Positions 1 through 8,345 of a stretch of 64,000 nt of DNA are shown in pieces. The first letter of the stretch is position 1, and each line of letters starts with the position of its first letter. A program made the translations under genes and the position numbers. The stretch comes from Mesorhizobium sp. WSM4306. GTDB lineage: Bacteria; Pseudomonadota; Alphaproteobacteria; Rhizobiales; Rhizobiaceae. The notes under the pieces are model-generated. The model saw nothing but the letters and a program-made list of their open reading frames with translations, was not told the DNA's origin and made no database searches. The stretch covers positions 45,173-109,172 of the forward strand of contig NZ_VFTC01000025.1 of NCBI RefSeq assembly GCF_007003975.1. The letters are read 5' to 3'.

Positions 1-2
1 CC

Positions 3-776
3 GCGGCGAGCCCAGCCGCAGCCGCAGCGTGGGCCGGCAATGCCATTACTTGCCTGCCCTCGCCCAAGGTCAGCGAAGCTGTGCTGACTGGTGCCGACGG
101 CCTACTCGAAGGTCTGCCCAAGGGTGGCACCTGGATCGAGATGTCGACCAATGGTCGCGATGAGATTCTGCGCCTGGCAGCCCTTGCCTCGGCCAAGGGC
201 GTCGAGACGCTGGAGTGCCCGGTCACCGGTGGGGTGCATCTGGCGGCAGTGGGAAAGATCACCGCGCTGGTCGGTGGCGATGCAGCTCTCTATGAGCGGC
301 ATCGTCCAGCAATCGAAGCAATGTGCGCAAAATCGTTCCTGATGGGGCCGGTTGGCTCGGCGGCGGTGATCAAGGTCATCACCAACATGCTGGCCTTCAT
401 CCACCTCGTCGCCGCCGGCGAGGCGCTGATGCTGGCCAAACAGGGCGGGCTCGACCTCGCCCAATCCTACCACGCTATCGTTGCGTCCTCCGGCAACAGC
501 TTCGTCCACGAAACTGAAAGCCAGCTCATTCTCAACGGTTCCTACGACATCGGCTTCACGATGGATCTGGCGCTGAAGGACCTCGGCTTTGCGCTTGCCA
601 TGGCCGAACAATCCGGCGTGCCGCTCGACCTGGCCAGCCGCGTCAACGCGATTTTTGAGCAAGGCAAAGCGGCCTATGGCGGCGGCGCCTGGTCGACCCA
701 GATCGTCAAACTGCTCGAAGACGCCGTCGACGCCGACCTGCGCGCACCCGGATTCCCGTCCAAACTTGAGGCCTAG
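3..776 (+). CDS. NAD(P)-dependent oxidoreductase, 3-hydroxyisobutyrate dehydrogenase family (5' truncated by window edge)
   Basis: The reading frame is open from the first bases of the window, so the N-terminal Rossmann nucleotide-binding end lies outside it. What remains starts in the strand-and-turn CLPSPKVSEAV, followed by the ADGLL and IEMSTN segments typical of beta-hydroxyacid dehydrogenases. The substrate-binding motif is seen as ECPVTGG (family D-A-P-V-S-G-G), and the catalytic-lysine helix as GSAAVIKVITNML, with the lysine in the expected place. The C-terminal helical domain includes MDLALKDLGFAL. The family oxidises short hydroxyacids with NAD(P). The exact substrate cannot be told, and the replacement of the usual DAPVSGG by ECPVTGG suggests a divergent member. 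Confidence 0.85.
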   Translation, partial: AASPAAAAAWAGNAITCLPSPKVSEAVLTGADGLLEGLPKGGTWIEMSTNGRDEILRLAALASAKGVETLECPVTGGVHLAAVGKITALVGGDAALYERHRPAIEAMCAKSFLMGPVGSAAVIKVITNMLAFIHLVAAGEALMLAKQGGLDLAQSYHAIVASSGNSFVHETESQLILNGSYDIGFTMDLALKDLGFALAMAEQSGVPLDLASRVNAIFEQGKAAYGGGAWSTQIVKLLEDAVDADLRAPGFPSKLEA

Positions 777-847
777 TCGGCAAATATTTAGCAAATGTCT
801 TCAGGGGCTTAGTCCAGCCTTCAGAATCAGAGCGTAAGGCCCTTGAT

Positions 848-1786
848 TCAATATCTGAGCGTCAGCGCTCCCTGCAAAATCTCGAAGGTCGCCGGTATGC
901 GCCCCGGCGACTCGCCATCTATGTCGACCAGCGCGCCATTTTTCTCAACATCGCCGAGCGGTTCGACCACCACTTTCCGGCCGCGCAAGATCGTGATGGC
1001 CGGATGATTGCGATGCCGTCCGCCATAGAGCAGGCGGATGTCCCAGATCAGCTTCAGCTTGCCGGCCGCGCGCAATATGACGATGTCGAACTGGCCGTCG
1101 GTGAGCTCAGCGTCCGGCGCGATCATCATGCCGCCGCCGAAGAATTTGCCGTTGGCCACCGCCACCAGCGCCATGCGCGCTTCGACCGGCGTGCCGTCGT
1201 CGACGGTGATCCGGACGTCCTGGAAACGGTAGCGGATAAACTCCACCACGGTGCGCCAGAAAAACAGCGCCTTGGCCGACACTTTGCCCTTGCGCTTGTC
1301 GGCATTGACCGCGCGGTCGGTGGCCCCAGACAGGCCGAGGCTGGCGATGTTGATGAAGTGGCGGCTGGCCAGCGCGCCATGATCATCGATGTAGCAGATG
1401 CGCCCCGCATCGACCTTGCGCGCCTTCGCCTCGGCGATCCGTTTCAGCACCGCGTCCACCTCTTTCGGCAGGCCGAGCCCGCGCGCGAAGTCGATGCCTG
1501 TGCCGCAAGGCAGCAAGCCAAGTTCGGTTGTCCGGCCGCTCTCGTCGAATGCCTGCAGCAATCCGTCGGCCACCTCGCTGGCGGTGCCGTCGCCGCCGGC
1601 CGCGATCACCAGATCGAAGCCGCTGGCCGCGAGGTCGAGCGCCAGCCTTTCGGCGTCGCCCTCGGCCTGCGTCTCGCGCAATTCGAAATCGCCGAAATGG
1701 CTTTTCAACGAAGCGGCAACCTCCGGCCAATGCCGTTTCAGCCGGCCGCCGCCGGCTATCGGATTGAGCACCACCCCGACTTTCAA
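848..1786 (-). CDS. Diacylglycerol kinase family lipid kinase
   Basis: The protein of about 312 residues carries the diacylglycerol-kinase catalytic fold: an N-terminal strand ending VVLNPIAGGG, the nucleotide-binding GGDGT motif, and a PCGTGIDFARGLGLP segment matching the family PxGTxNDFAR signature. A C-terminal beta-rich domain follows. Family members phosphorylate diacylglycerol, sphingoid bases or related lipids with ATP at the cytoplasmic face of the membrane. I place the start at a TTG with a strong GGGGAGG ribosome site 5 bases upstream, because the first conserved strand begins there. An ATG 84 bases further upstream would add 28 residues with no family resemblance. The gene is convergent with the oxidoreductase to its left. 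Confidence 0.85.
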   Translation of the reverse strand: MKVGVVLNPIAGGGRLKRHWPEVAASLKSHFGDFELRETQAEGDAERLALDLAASGFDLVIAAGGDGTASEVADGLLQAFDESGRTTELGLLPCGTGIDFARGLGLPKEVDAVLKRIAEAKARKVDAGRICYIDDHGALASRHFINIASLGLSGATDRAVNADKRKGKVSAKALFFWRTVVEFIRYRFQDVRITVDDGTPVEARMALVAVANGKFFGGGMMIAPDAELTDGQFDIVILRAAGKLKLIWDIRLLYGGRHRNHPAITILRGRKVVVEPLGDVEKNGALVDIDGESPGRIPATFEILQGALTLRY

Positions 1787-1886
1787 CGACGCCTCCCCAA
1801 AAGGACGGCGGGACGTGGTGGCCGCAAAGTCCTTTGCCGGCATTGAAACCCGTGCCGACCGCCGGAGCAAGGGGCGCAGCCGATTG

Positions 1887-2604
1887 GAGTGTCAAAAAGC
1901 GGGGAAGGCTGTCTAAAGCAGCAGCCGCCGAAATTCTGAGGTTCGTGGCAAACCATCCCCGATAACCCCGTTATCCACAGGCTCGTGCCCATTCCCCAAA
2001 ACCCTTACCCGGCGTAAGTTTAACCCATCTCAGGCGGCTACCGATCGCCACGCCGAAAGGCAAAGCGAAAAGGCGGATTTCCTGAGGCCCGTACGGCCCG
2101 AAGCGAGAGCAGGCTTGCCTGTTCGAGGGACGGATGCCGAGACCTACGGGGCCGCGGAAAGTGTGCGAACGCCGACGGCGGACCGATGCTGCCATGAAGG
2201 ACGGCAAAACCTTCGATGGCACGCTGAGCGAAGCTCGCAAGGGTGGAGAACGGCGTGGCCTGGAACGGGCATCGCCCTCGGGTGGTGACTGGCAGGGCCG
2301 TCAAAATCAAGGCCGGCATGGCGCGACGACTTTACGGAAGTTGCTGCCGCGACCGTGTCCTGATCTGACAGGGAGGCGCTGGGAGAAATCCCGGCGCCGA
2401 CTGTCTTTTGGGCGCCCCACTCCCCTTTCCAGCTGGGGCTGCAACTCTCGGTAAAATCGGCTGACGTCCAGCGTCGTTTGAAGGGGATACTACATGACGC
2501 TGATCCGGACGCCGGCCGCCACCTGCATTCCGCACCGACGCTGCCGTCCTGCCACGGCATGACCGGCCATTATCCTGCTCCGCTGGCTGAAGCGTATCGT
2601 CAAG
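1887..2604. other. Intergenic stretch without a convincing gene
   Basis: About 700 bases upstream of the lipid kinase contain open frames on both strands, but none has a ribosome site together with a recognisable protein. A perfect DnaA-box sequence, TTATCCACA, lies at 1971-1979. It is single, and the flanks show no AT-rich unwinding element, so I do not call an origin. A GC-rich partly palindromic patch around 2083-2110, centred on CCGTACGG, looks like dispersed intergenic repeat material. Confidence 0.4.
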
Positions 2605-2615
2605 ATGACGAAATC

Positions 2616-2804
2616 ATGATCACCATGCTGTCGGCGGCCGAGCTTGGGCCGCCCGGAGGCGCCCGCGCGCTGTTCAGCCAACCGATCCCCGTCGATCCGG
2701 CTACCCACCGCACCGGACTGACCGTCGCCGTGCGCAAGCTGCACCTTGTGGCGCCAGCACTGACCAAGGCCGGCGCCAGGTTGGAGCACGTCTACGACTA
2801 CTGA
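2616..2804 (+). CDS. Possible small protein or gene remnant of unknown function
   Basis: An ATG at 2616 opens a frame of 62 codons ending in ARLEHVYDY. Codon use looks coding-like towards the end, and the C-terminal half forms one amphipathic helix (TVAVRKLHLVAPALTKAG). The same frame is open back to about 2478 without gaining a better start. No family is recognised and no clear ribosome site precedes the ATG. It may be the surviving 3' end of a larger gene or a chance frame. It is convergent with the membrane protein gene that ends at 2838. Confidence 0.3.
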   Translation: MITMLSAAELGPPGGARALFSQPIPVDPATHRTGLTVAVRKLHLVAPALTKAGARLEHVYDY

Positions 2805-2837
2805 AGCGGCGACTGCTCAACGGCGAGGCCTGCCGGG

Positions 2838-3455
2838 CTACTTCTTGGGGCCCATGCCCGGGATCAATTTGAGGCCGGCGTTTATATATTCCGGCCGGAT
2901 GGCGCCGCTGATGAGCGTGAAAGTTGCCAGCATGATGCTGGCCAGCGCCCCATCATGCCATGGCCTGAGGGCCAGCGCGTTAACAGCATAGGCCCAGAAC
3001 GGAAAGGCAAGCATGGACATGACGATGTTGGCGCCCGGAGCCTCCGCGCTGTCGGCGGCATCGCTCACTGATTTAAGATAGATCGGCGTCATTGCCAGCG
3101 CGATGATCAACACGATCCATGAAATGTTCCAGATGCTGAAGCCGGCCATTTTGACCGTGTCTATAGCGGCCCGCACAGCGCCAGGAACATCGGTGGATTT
3201 CTCATCCAGCGCCGTTGCCAAAGCCTTGGCCACCGGCTCCTCGGCGGCGTTGTCGAGAATGGAATTGACGAAGATGAAGAACGCCACGACCTCGGCGGGC
3301 ACATACTTCGCCACCCGGTCGAGATAACCATCGCCGCCTTTCGAGTCCGTTTCGCCCTGACCGTTCTGCCCGCCTTCATCGTTTTCAGCGCCTGCAACGC
3401 CCTCAAGCGTCGCATTGCCTTTCGACACCACCGCGGACCGGACAATTCTTCCCAT
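2838..3455 (-). CDS. Hypothetical inner-membrane protein with soluble N-terminus
   Basis: The 205-residue product begins with a polar, Gly/Asp/Glu-rich tail of about 45 residues, then DRVAKYVPAEVVAFFIF, an amphipathic-to-hydrophobic segment that also occurs in other uncharacterised bacterial membrane proteins. Three further hydrophobic segments follow (around residues 105-125, 145-160 and 170-185). The ATG has a strong GGAGGGG ribosome site 6 bases upstream. Nothing in the sequence points to an enzymatic function. It is divergent from the small secreted protein that starts at 3743. Confidence 0.65.
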   Translation of the reverse strand: MGRIVRSAVVSKGNATLEGVAGAENDEGGQNGQGETDSKGGDGYLDRVAKYVPAEVVAFFIFVNSILDNAAEEPVAKALATALDEKSTDVPGAVRAAIDTVKMAGFSIWNISWIVLIIALAMTPIYLKSVSDAADSAEAPGANIVMSMLAFPFWAYAVNALALRPWHDGALASIMLATFTLISGAIRPEYINAGLKLIPGMGPKK

Positions 3456-3742
3456 GGCAAACCCCTCCGATATTGTTGTATCGCCCCGTCAGTATCGTAA
3501 TAGAAAACCGCTCCAGGAAACAGTTGTCGCTGCCAGAGCCGGCAATATTTATTTTAAGCTTCTTTCTGCAAATGTACCATGGCCACCACCCTATCTGCTC
3601 CCGGGCGTTTCGAAATCCACCTATAGTGAGCCGTTCCCTAAACCGCATCGCCCAGCTCATTCCGCGATGGTGGCCAAAATCCCGCCTTGTTCGCGGGCGA
3701 TGGAGGGGGTGGCTGCCGGGGGGCAATCCGAAGGACAAGACC

Positions 3743-4264
3743 GTGATCAAGACCGCCCTTGTCGCAATGACCATTGTCGGCTGCGACTGCGACGCCAAGC
3801 TTTGCGAATATATCGGCGAGACACCGGCAAAGTGGGCAACCATCGCCGACTGCGAAGCGGCGATGAAAAGCCAGATGCTGCACCAGAAGAACTTCAACTA
3901 TCCGCTGGTCTCCGGCATCTGCCGCACCAAGGGCTCGGCATCCTCTTCGCAACTGGCAGCGACCGCATCCCGCCCGGAACTGAAGCCGGCCGGTCGGAGT
4001 GTTCAGTCTCAAAGCCCATTGCCGCCGGAACTGAGCCATCGGCCAAGCGTTCCCGTCGGCTCGCCGACGACGGCCATGGAAGCAGCGGCAGCCCGGCCCC
4101 TCGCCTATGAGCAGATGGTTGATGGCGGGACCGGCATGCTCTACCGCACCGGGAACGGCTATGCCGTGGTCAAGACCGACCTCGGCCGTGCCGCGTCGGC
4201 AACGGTCGACATGGCAAAGCGGTCGGCGAACTGGCTGGGAGGACTCGTGCCCAGCGGATTGTGA
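3743..4264 (+). CDS. Hypothetical secreted or surface-anchored protein, Cys-containing N-terminus
   Basis: I choose the GTG at 3743 because an AAGGA ribosome site sits 7 bases upstream and the product then starts with a short hydrophobic leader (VIKTALVAMTIVGCDCD). The in-frame sequence further upstream reads as noncoding, rich in Arg, Pro and His. The 173-residue protein has a conserved-looking N-terminal part with four cysteines (GCDCD, LCEY, DCEAAM), a linker rich in Ser, Pro and Ala, and a C-terminal part ending LGGLVPSGL. The leader could be a lipoprotein-like signal, although the lipobox is imperfect. Function unknown. Confidence 0.6.
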   Translation: MIKTALVAMTIVGCDCDAKLCEYIGETPAKWATIADCEAAMKSQMLHQKNFNYPLVSGICRTKGSASSSQLAATASRPELKPAGRSVQSQSPLPPELSHRPSVPVGSPTTAMEAAAARPLAYEQMVDGGTGMLYRTGNGYAVVKTDLGRAASATVDMAKRSANWLGGLVPSGL

Positions 4265-4365
4265 GCGGCCGCGCGTTCGGGCCATAACACGGTGTCGCAC
4301 TGCCGTTGAAACCTCCAGATAGATGCATGATGGTGTGAGGCATCGACACGGAGGAGCGCCTTTCC

Positions 4366-4860
4366 ATGAAGCATGCAATTCGCGTGATGCTGTCCCTGAT
4401 GTTGGCGTCAGCTCCGATTTCGGCCGGAGCGCAAAATTCCCAGCAGGGCGACGACAAGGTTGTCAACGTCGCAAGGGACGATCCGGACATGGCGGCAGCC
4501 ATTGCGCAGGCGCGCGCCAGCCTCGATCAATTCCTGTCCTTGTCGGAAGCACCACCAGCCGGAACCACCGATTACAAATTGAAGGTCGAGGTCAAGGACG
4601 GCGACACTTCGGAACATTTCTGGATCATCCCCTTCCACAAGACCGCAAGCGGCTTTGCAGGAACATTGGCGAATGAGCCGCAGGCCGTGCACAACGTGAC
4701 TGCCGGCCAGGAACTCGAATTCACCCGGGACGATATTTCCGACTGGGGTTACACCAAGAACGGCCGTCAGGTCGGCAGCTTCACCGTCTGCGTGCTGTTC
4801 AAGGCGATATCGAAGGAAGAAGCCGCCTATTATCGCGAGAACTACGGTTTCGACTGCTGA
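4366..4860 (+). CDS. DUF2314 (YegJ-like) domain protein, exported
   Basis: The 164-residue protein starts with a classical signal peptide (MKHAIRVMLSLMLASAPISAGA), so export to the periplasm is expected. The mature part matches the DUF2314 layout: a helix with DPDMAAAIAQAR, a strand pattern around VKDGDTSEHFWI, then TAGQELEFTRDDISDWGY and VGSFTVCVLFK. DUF2314 has no established biochemical role. A GGAG ribosome site precedes the ATG. It converges with the DUF3137 gene, with only 6 bases between the stop codons. Confidence 0.75.
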   Translation: MKHAIRVMLSLMLASAPISAGAQNSQQGDDKVVNVARDDPDMAAAIAQARASLDQFLSLSEAPPAGTTDYKLKVEVKDGDTSEHFWIIPFHKTASGFAGTLANEPQAVHNVTAGQELEFTRDDISDWGYTKNGRQVGSFTVCVLFKAISKEEAAYYRENYGFDC

Positions 4861-4866
4861 CGCGCG

Positions 4867-5844
4867 TCAGCCAGGCTGAACCTCGCCATCCGTCGCGCCG
4901 ATCTTGCGCACCAGCGCCGCCGTCGCCAGGATCGAGCCCATATCGGCGATCATCGGCGCGATATGCTTGGTGTAATCAAGCGGCACGGAAATGGCGGGCA
5001 GTTCGAAAAAGTTCTTCGGCTGCGGCAAAAGCAGGAAACCGTCGCTGCCGTTGAGCGCGACCCGCGCCGGATCATCGCGCCATGTCTCATGCAGCCATTT
5101 CAGCGCCTGCGCCAGCCGGCCAGCTACCAGCGGTTGGGCAGCGGCGACATTGTCGGTGCGGAATTCATAGTCGCCATCGAGCAGGGGATCACCGCTCGAC
5201 AGCTCCTGCATCTTGCCGGCGAAGATGCCGCGGAAGAAACCGACGACCGCATTGCTGCGCCGCGTCGCCACCAATGTGCCGGGAAATGGCGCGATCGTCT
5301 CGAAGGCGACGATGACGCCCTTGAAGACCGTCGACGAGCCTTTGCCCGTGCCCTGGCGCAACTCCGCCTCGTAAAGCTCGAACGGAAACTCCTCGTAGCG
5401 GCCTGACACGATGTCGTCGAAGCTTTGCCGGTTGAAGGCGCCGACCACGGCGCGCGGCAGCCGGTCGAAGGAATTCGGCGTCACGCTTTGCTGATAACGC
5501 ACATCCCTGATGAAGCCGAAGATGATCGGCAGCAGCGTATCGCGAAACGATTGCTGCAGCCGCGTTGCCGGTCTCATCGCCACGAAATAGAGCAGCAGCG
5601 CCGCGAAGAAGCCGCCGATATAGAGAAACACATGCGGCGTCGAGAACCACTGCTCGTTCAAGTCGGCGACCTTGTTGAACAGCCAGGCGACCAGCGCAAC
5701 AAAGACCAGCAGCAGCCCCAGAAACACCGGCACCCGCCAGCGCACCTGGCGATAGGCCGAGGCGCGTCCGGCCTCATAGGTTTCGATGTTCCTCCTGATG
5801 CCGGCGATGACCGTTTCATCAGGCATGAAATCCGCTGTTTCCAT
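4867..5844 (-). CDS. DUF3137 domain membrane protein
   Basis: The 325-residue protein has a cytoplasmic N-terminal helix, two transmembrane helices (about residues 39-60 and 75-92) and a large soluble C-terminal domain containing FELYEAELRQGTGK and VFKGVIVAFE. These are the usual features of DUF3137 proteins. No catalytic motif is visible. Related proteins often sit beside LemA-family genes, but no lemA is present here. Its 5' end is 54 bases from the 3' end of the CapA-like gene on the same strand, so the two may share a transcript. Confidence 0.7.
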   Translation of the reverse strand: METADFMPDETVIAGIRRNIETYEAGRASAYRQVRWRVPVFLGLLLVFVALVAWLFNKVADLNEQWFSTPHVFLYIGGFFAALLLYFVAMRPATRLQQSFRDTLLPIIFGFIRDVRYQQSVTPNSFDRLPRAVVGAFNRQSFDDIVSGRYEEFPFELYEAELRQGTGKGSSTVFKGVIVAFETIAPFPGTLVATRRSNAVVGFFRGIFAGKMQELSSGDPLLDGDYEFRTDNVAAAQPLVAGRLAQALKWLHETWRDDPARVALNGSDGFLLLPQPKNFFELPAISVPLDYTKHIAPMIADMGSILATAALVRKIGATDGEVQPG

Positions 5845-5898
5845 CGCCCCCTCGCAAGCTTGACTGTGTTCATGATAGCCGCTTTTGCGGGAAAGTCG

Positions 5899-6945
5899 TC
5901 AGTCGCCAAAGATTGCCCTCAGCCGGCCCTCGACCTTGCCCTTCATCCGCCCCGCCAGCGCCTCGACCGGAACCAGCCGCTCATGCCCGCCGGCACGCTT
6001 CCGCACGAAGGGATGCATCCGGTAACCTGCGATGGCGCCGCGCTTGCCGAGATCGGCGCTGACATCGACGACGAAAATGCCGCCGATGCGGCCGGGCCAT
6101 GGCTGGCGCGCCAAAGCGGTACCGAGGAAGTCGCCGAGCCCATAGGCGACGAGCGTCTTGCCGACCCATTGCACCGGCTGCACGACATGGGCATGGTGGC
6201 CGGCAATCAGCCCGACACCATGCGAGGCAAGCTGTCTGGCCAGCGCCTGCGTCTGCGGGTGCGGAAAATGGCGGAACTCCCAGTCCCAATGCGGAATGGC
6301 GCAGCGCAGATCGATGTTCTTGCCGGCCGCGCCTCTGCGCCATGCCGTCGGATCGCTCTGCATCGATACAAGATCGGTGAATGGCACAGCGTCGGCATTG
6401 CGCCACAGTGTGAAGGCGGCAAAGCCGATCGTCAGTGGCCCGGCCTTGACCTGCTCGACCGGTCCCTTTTTTGCGGTGCCGATGGTTCGGATGCCGAGCC
6501 GCTTCAGCGCTGCAACGGTCTCGTCGAAACCGCCGACGCCCTGGTCCAGCACATGGTTGTTGGCCAGGGACAGCACCAGTTTTTCGCGCGCGATACCGAC
6601 GGCGGTAAGTGCGTCGGCGAGAAACCGTTCGCTCATCGCATGGTGCGTGCCGAGCCGCGTGCCGAGTGCCATGCTCGGCCGCTCAACGACCGGACTTTCG
6701 CAATTGCCGATCACCAGATCGGCCGAGCCCAGCAGCTTTGCGATCATTGGATCGCACTCCGGCGCGCTGCGGTTGGCCACCGCCGAAATGTCGCCGACGA
6801 AAGCCAGCCGCACTCTCCGCGCCGGCGGCGGATCGATGATGGTTGTCGCGGCGATCGGGGCAAAGTCCCTGACATCGCCGCCGAGTGACGGCTTCAGGAA
6901 GCGCGGCAGCCATGACAGTTTGTAGGAAAGCGGATAATTTGACAC
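5899..6945 (-). CDS. CapA-family metallophosphoesterase-like protein
   Basis: The 348-residue product shows the CapA/PgsA fold markers in order: FVGDISAV for the first metal site, an NCESPV strand, SLANNHVLDQG for the Asn-His site, and AGHHAHVVQP for the double-His motif. LVAYGLGDFLG follows close to the end. Family members include the poly-gamma-glutamate capsule protein CapA, but most homologues outside capsule operons have unknown substrates. No other capsule genes are nearby. The start codon is a GTG, with no signal peptide evident, so a cytoplasmic location is likelier than export. Confidence 0.8.
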   Translation of the reverse strand: MSNYPLSYKLSWLPRFLKPSLGGDVRDFAPIAATTIIDPPPARRVRLAFVGDISAVANRSAPECDPMIAKLLGSADLVIGNCESPVVERPSMALGTRLGTHHAMSERFLADALTAVGIAREKLVLSLANNHVLDQGVGGFDETVAALKRLGIRTIGTAKKGPVEQVKAGPLTIGFAAFTLWRNADAVPFTDLVSMQSDPTAWRRGAAGKNIDLRCAIPHWDWEFRHFPHPQTQALARQLASHGVGLIAGHHAHVVQPVQWVGKTLVAYGLGDFLGTALARQPWPGRIGGIFVVDVSADLGKRGAIAGYRMHPFVRKRAGGHERLVPVEALAGRMKGKVEGRLRAIFGD

Positions 6946-7080
6946 GCGACGCCCAATCGTTTGCCTTGTGTAGACGGTCTGCCCGGGAAGTGTCGACCGT
7001 CAGGCCTTGAAACACTGCCGCCGGCAGACATGGCGCCAAATGCGTGTAATGTCCGCGCAGTCGCATAGTGGAGGAATGAG

Positions 7081-8337
7081 ATGACACGTGTAGCAAGCTT
7101 GTTGGCGTCCGCCCTCCTTCTTTTGCTTCCCTTGTCTTCGGCATCCGCCGCCGCGCCCGAAGCGGCAACCGCGCTGTTCGAGGCTAAAACCGTGGCTGAC
7201 CGCAACACCGCGCTCGCCACGCTCGAGGCCGCAGCGCCAGGCGATCCGGCAGCGGCCTATGCCGCCGGCGCCAGCGAATTCTTTACCGCGCTTGAGATCC
7301 TCGCCGGCGGCCTGCACCGCCACGGTTTCGAAAGCCCGCAATCCTTCATGCTGCCGCTGATGCGGCTGCCGGTTCCGGGCAATCCCAACCCCGAACCGCT
7401 GACCTATGAGCAGTTCCGCGCCATCCTGGTCGCTTTCCGCGACCGGCTGGAGAAATCCGCCGCCACGCTGGGCTCTGTACCGGCGGACGCCGATATCGGC
7501 ATGGTCATCGACCTCACCCATGTCGGCATCGATCTCAATGAAGACGGCGCCATAGCGCCAGACGAAAGCATGGCCGCCATCATGGCTTCGCTTTCGCGCG
7601 GCGGCATCGCACCCGACGATACCGGGCCGCCGCTTGCCTTCCGCTTCGACCGCGCCGACGGTTACTGGCTGCAGGGCTACGCCGAATTCCTCATGGCTCA
7701 AGCCGATTTCTGGCTGGCGCATGATTTCAGGACCATGTTCGACGGCTCGTTCCACATGCTGTTCCCGCGCGCCAAACTACCACTGCAGGACATTCTCGTG
7801 CCGCTGGACGGCGGCACCAGCGGCGGCATGCTGGCCTCCGAATGGCGCATTGCCGACTTCATCTCGCTGGTGCATCTCGTCAACTGGCCGGTGGTCGAGC
7901 CGGAACGCCGGCAGGCGGCGCGCCGCCATTTGCTGGAGATGATCCGGCTATCACGCGAGGACTGGAGGGCGATCCGCGCCGAGACGGACAATGACCGCGA
8001 ATGGCTGCCCGGCCCGCAGCAGAAGGGTGCCAACCCGCTGACCGGCCTCGAGGTCGGCGAGGAGCAGGTGCAGGCCTGGCTCGCCGCCTTGACCATGGCC
8101 GAGGATCTGCTCGAAGGCCGCGTGCTGCTGCCGCATTTCCGCATCGCCGACAAGGGCATCAACATGAAGCGCTTCTTCGAGGAGCCGAAAAATTTCGACC
8201 TGGTTCTGTCGATCACCGGCCCGGCCATCGCGCCCTATCTCGAGAGCGGCAAGATCCTGACCAGCGACGAGTTCGACCAGATACAGCGACAGTTCGGCGG
8301 CGCCGGGTTTTTGACCTTCGCACTGTGGTTCAACTGA
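7081..8337 (+). CDS. Exported hypothetical protein with one EF-hand-like calcium loop
   Basis: The 418-residue protein has a signal peptide (RVASLLASALLLLLPLSSASA) and then an alpha-helical body without a recognised enzymatic domain. Residues 151-162 read DLNEDGAIAPDE, a good match to the 12-residue EF-hand loop D-x-N-x-D-G-x-I-x-x-x-E, so calcium binding is plausible. A GGAGGAATGAG ribosome region precedes the ATG. It is divergent from the CapA-like gene 135 bases away and convergent with the nuclease-like gene that ends at 8346. Homologues are generally annotated as hypothetical. Confidence 0.7.
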   Translation: MTRVASLLASALLLLLPLSSASAAAPEAATALFEAKTVADRNTALATLEAAAPGDPAAAYAAGASEFFTALEILAGGLHRHGFESPQSFMLPLMRLPVPGNPNPEPLTYEQFRAILVAFRDRLEKSAATLGSVPADADIGMVIDLTHVGIDLNEDGAIAPDESMAAIMASLSRGGIAPDDTGPPLAFRFDRADGYWLQGYAEFLMAQADFWLAHDFRTMFDGSFHMLFPRAKLPLQDILVPLDGGTSGGMLASEWRIADFISLVHLVNWPVVEPERRQAARRHLLEMIRLSREDWRAIRAETDNDREWLPGPQQKGANPLTGLEVGEEQVQAWLAALTMAEDLLEGRVLLPHFRIADKGINMKRFFEEPKNFDLVLSITGPAIAPYLESGKILTSDEFDQIQRQFGGAGFLTFALWFN

Positions 8338-8345
8338 GCAAGCCT

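Noticed and set aside
1971..1979. Replication origin suggested by a DnaA box
   Set aside because: Only one box, no AT-rich unwinding region and no origin-linked genes nearby.
5425..6888. Plus-strand frame of 487 codons across the DUF3137 and CapA-like genes
   Set aside because: It spans two genes on the other strand and shows no motif; the leftward genes have clear family features.
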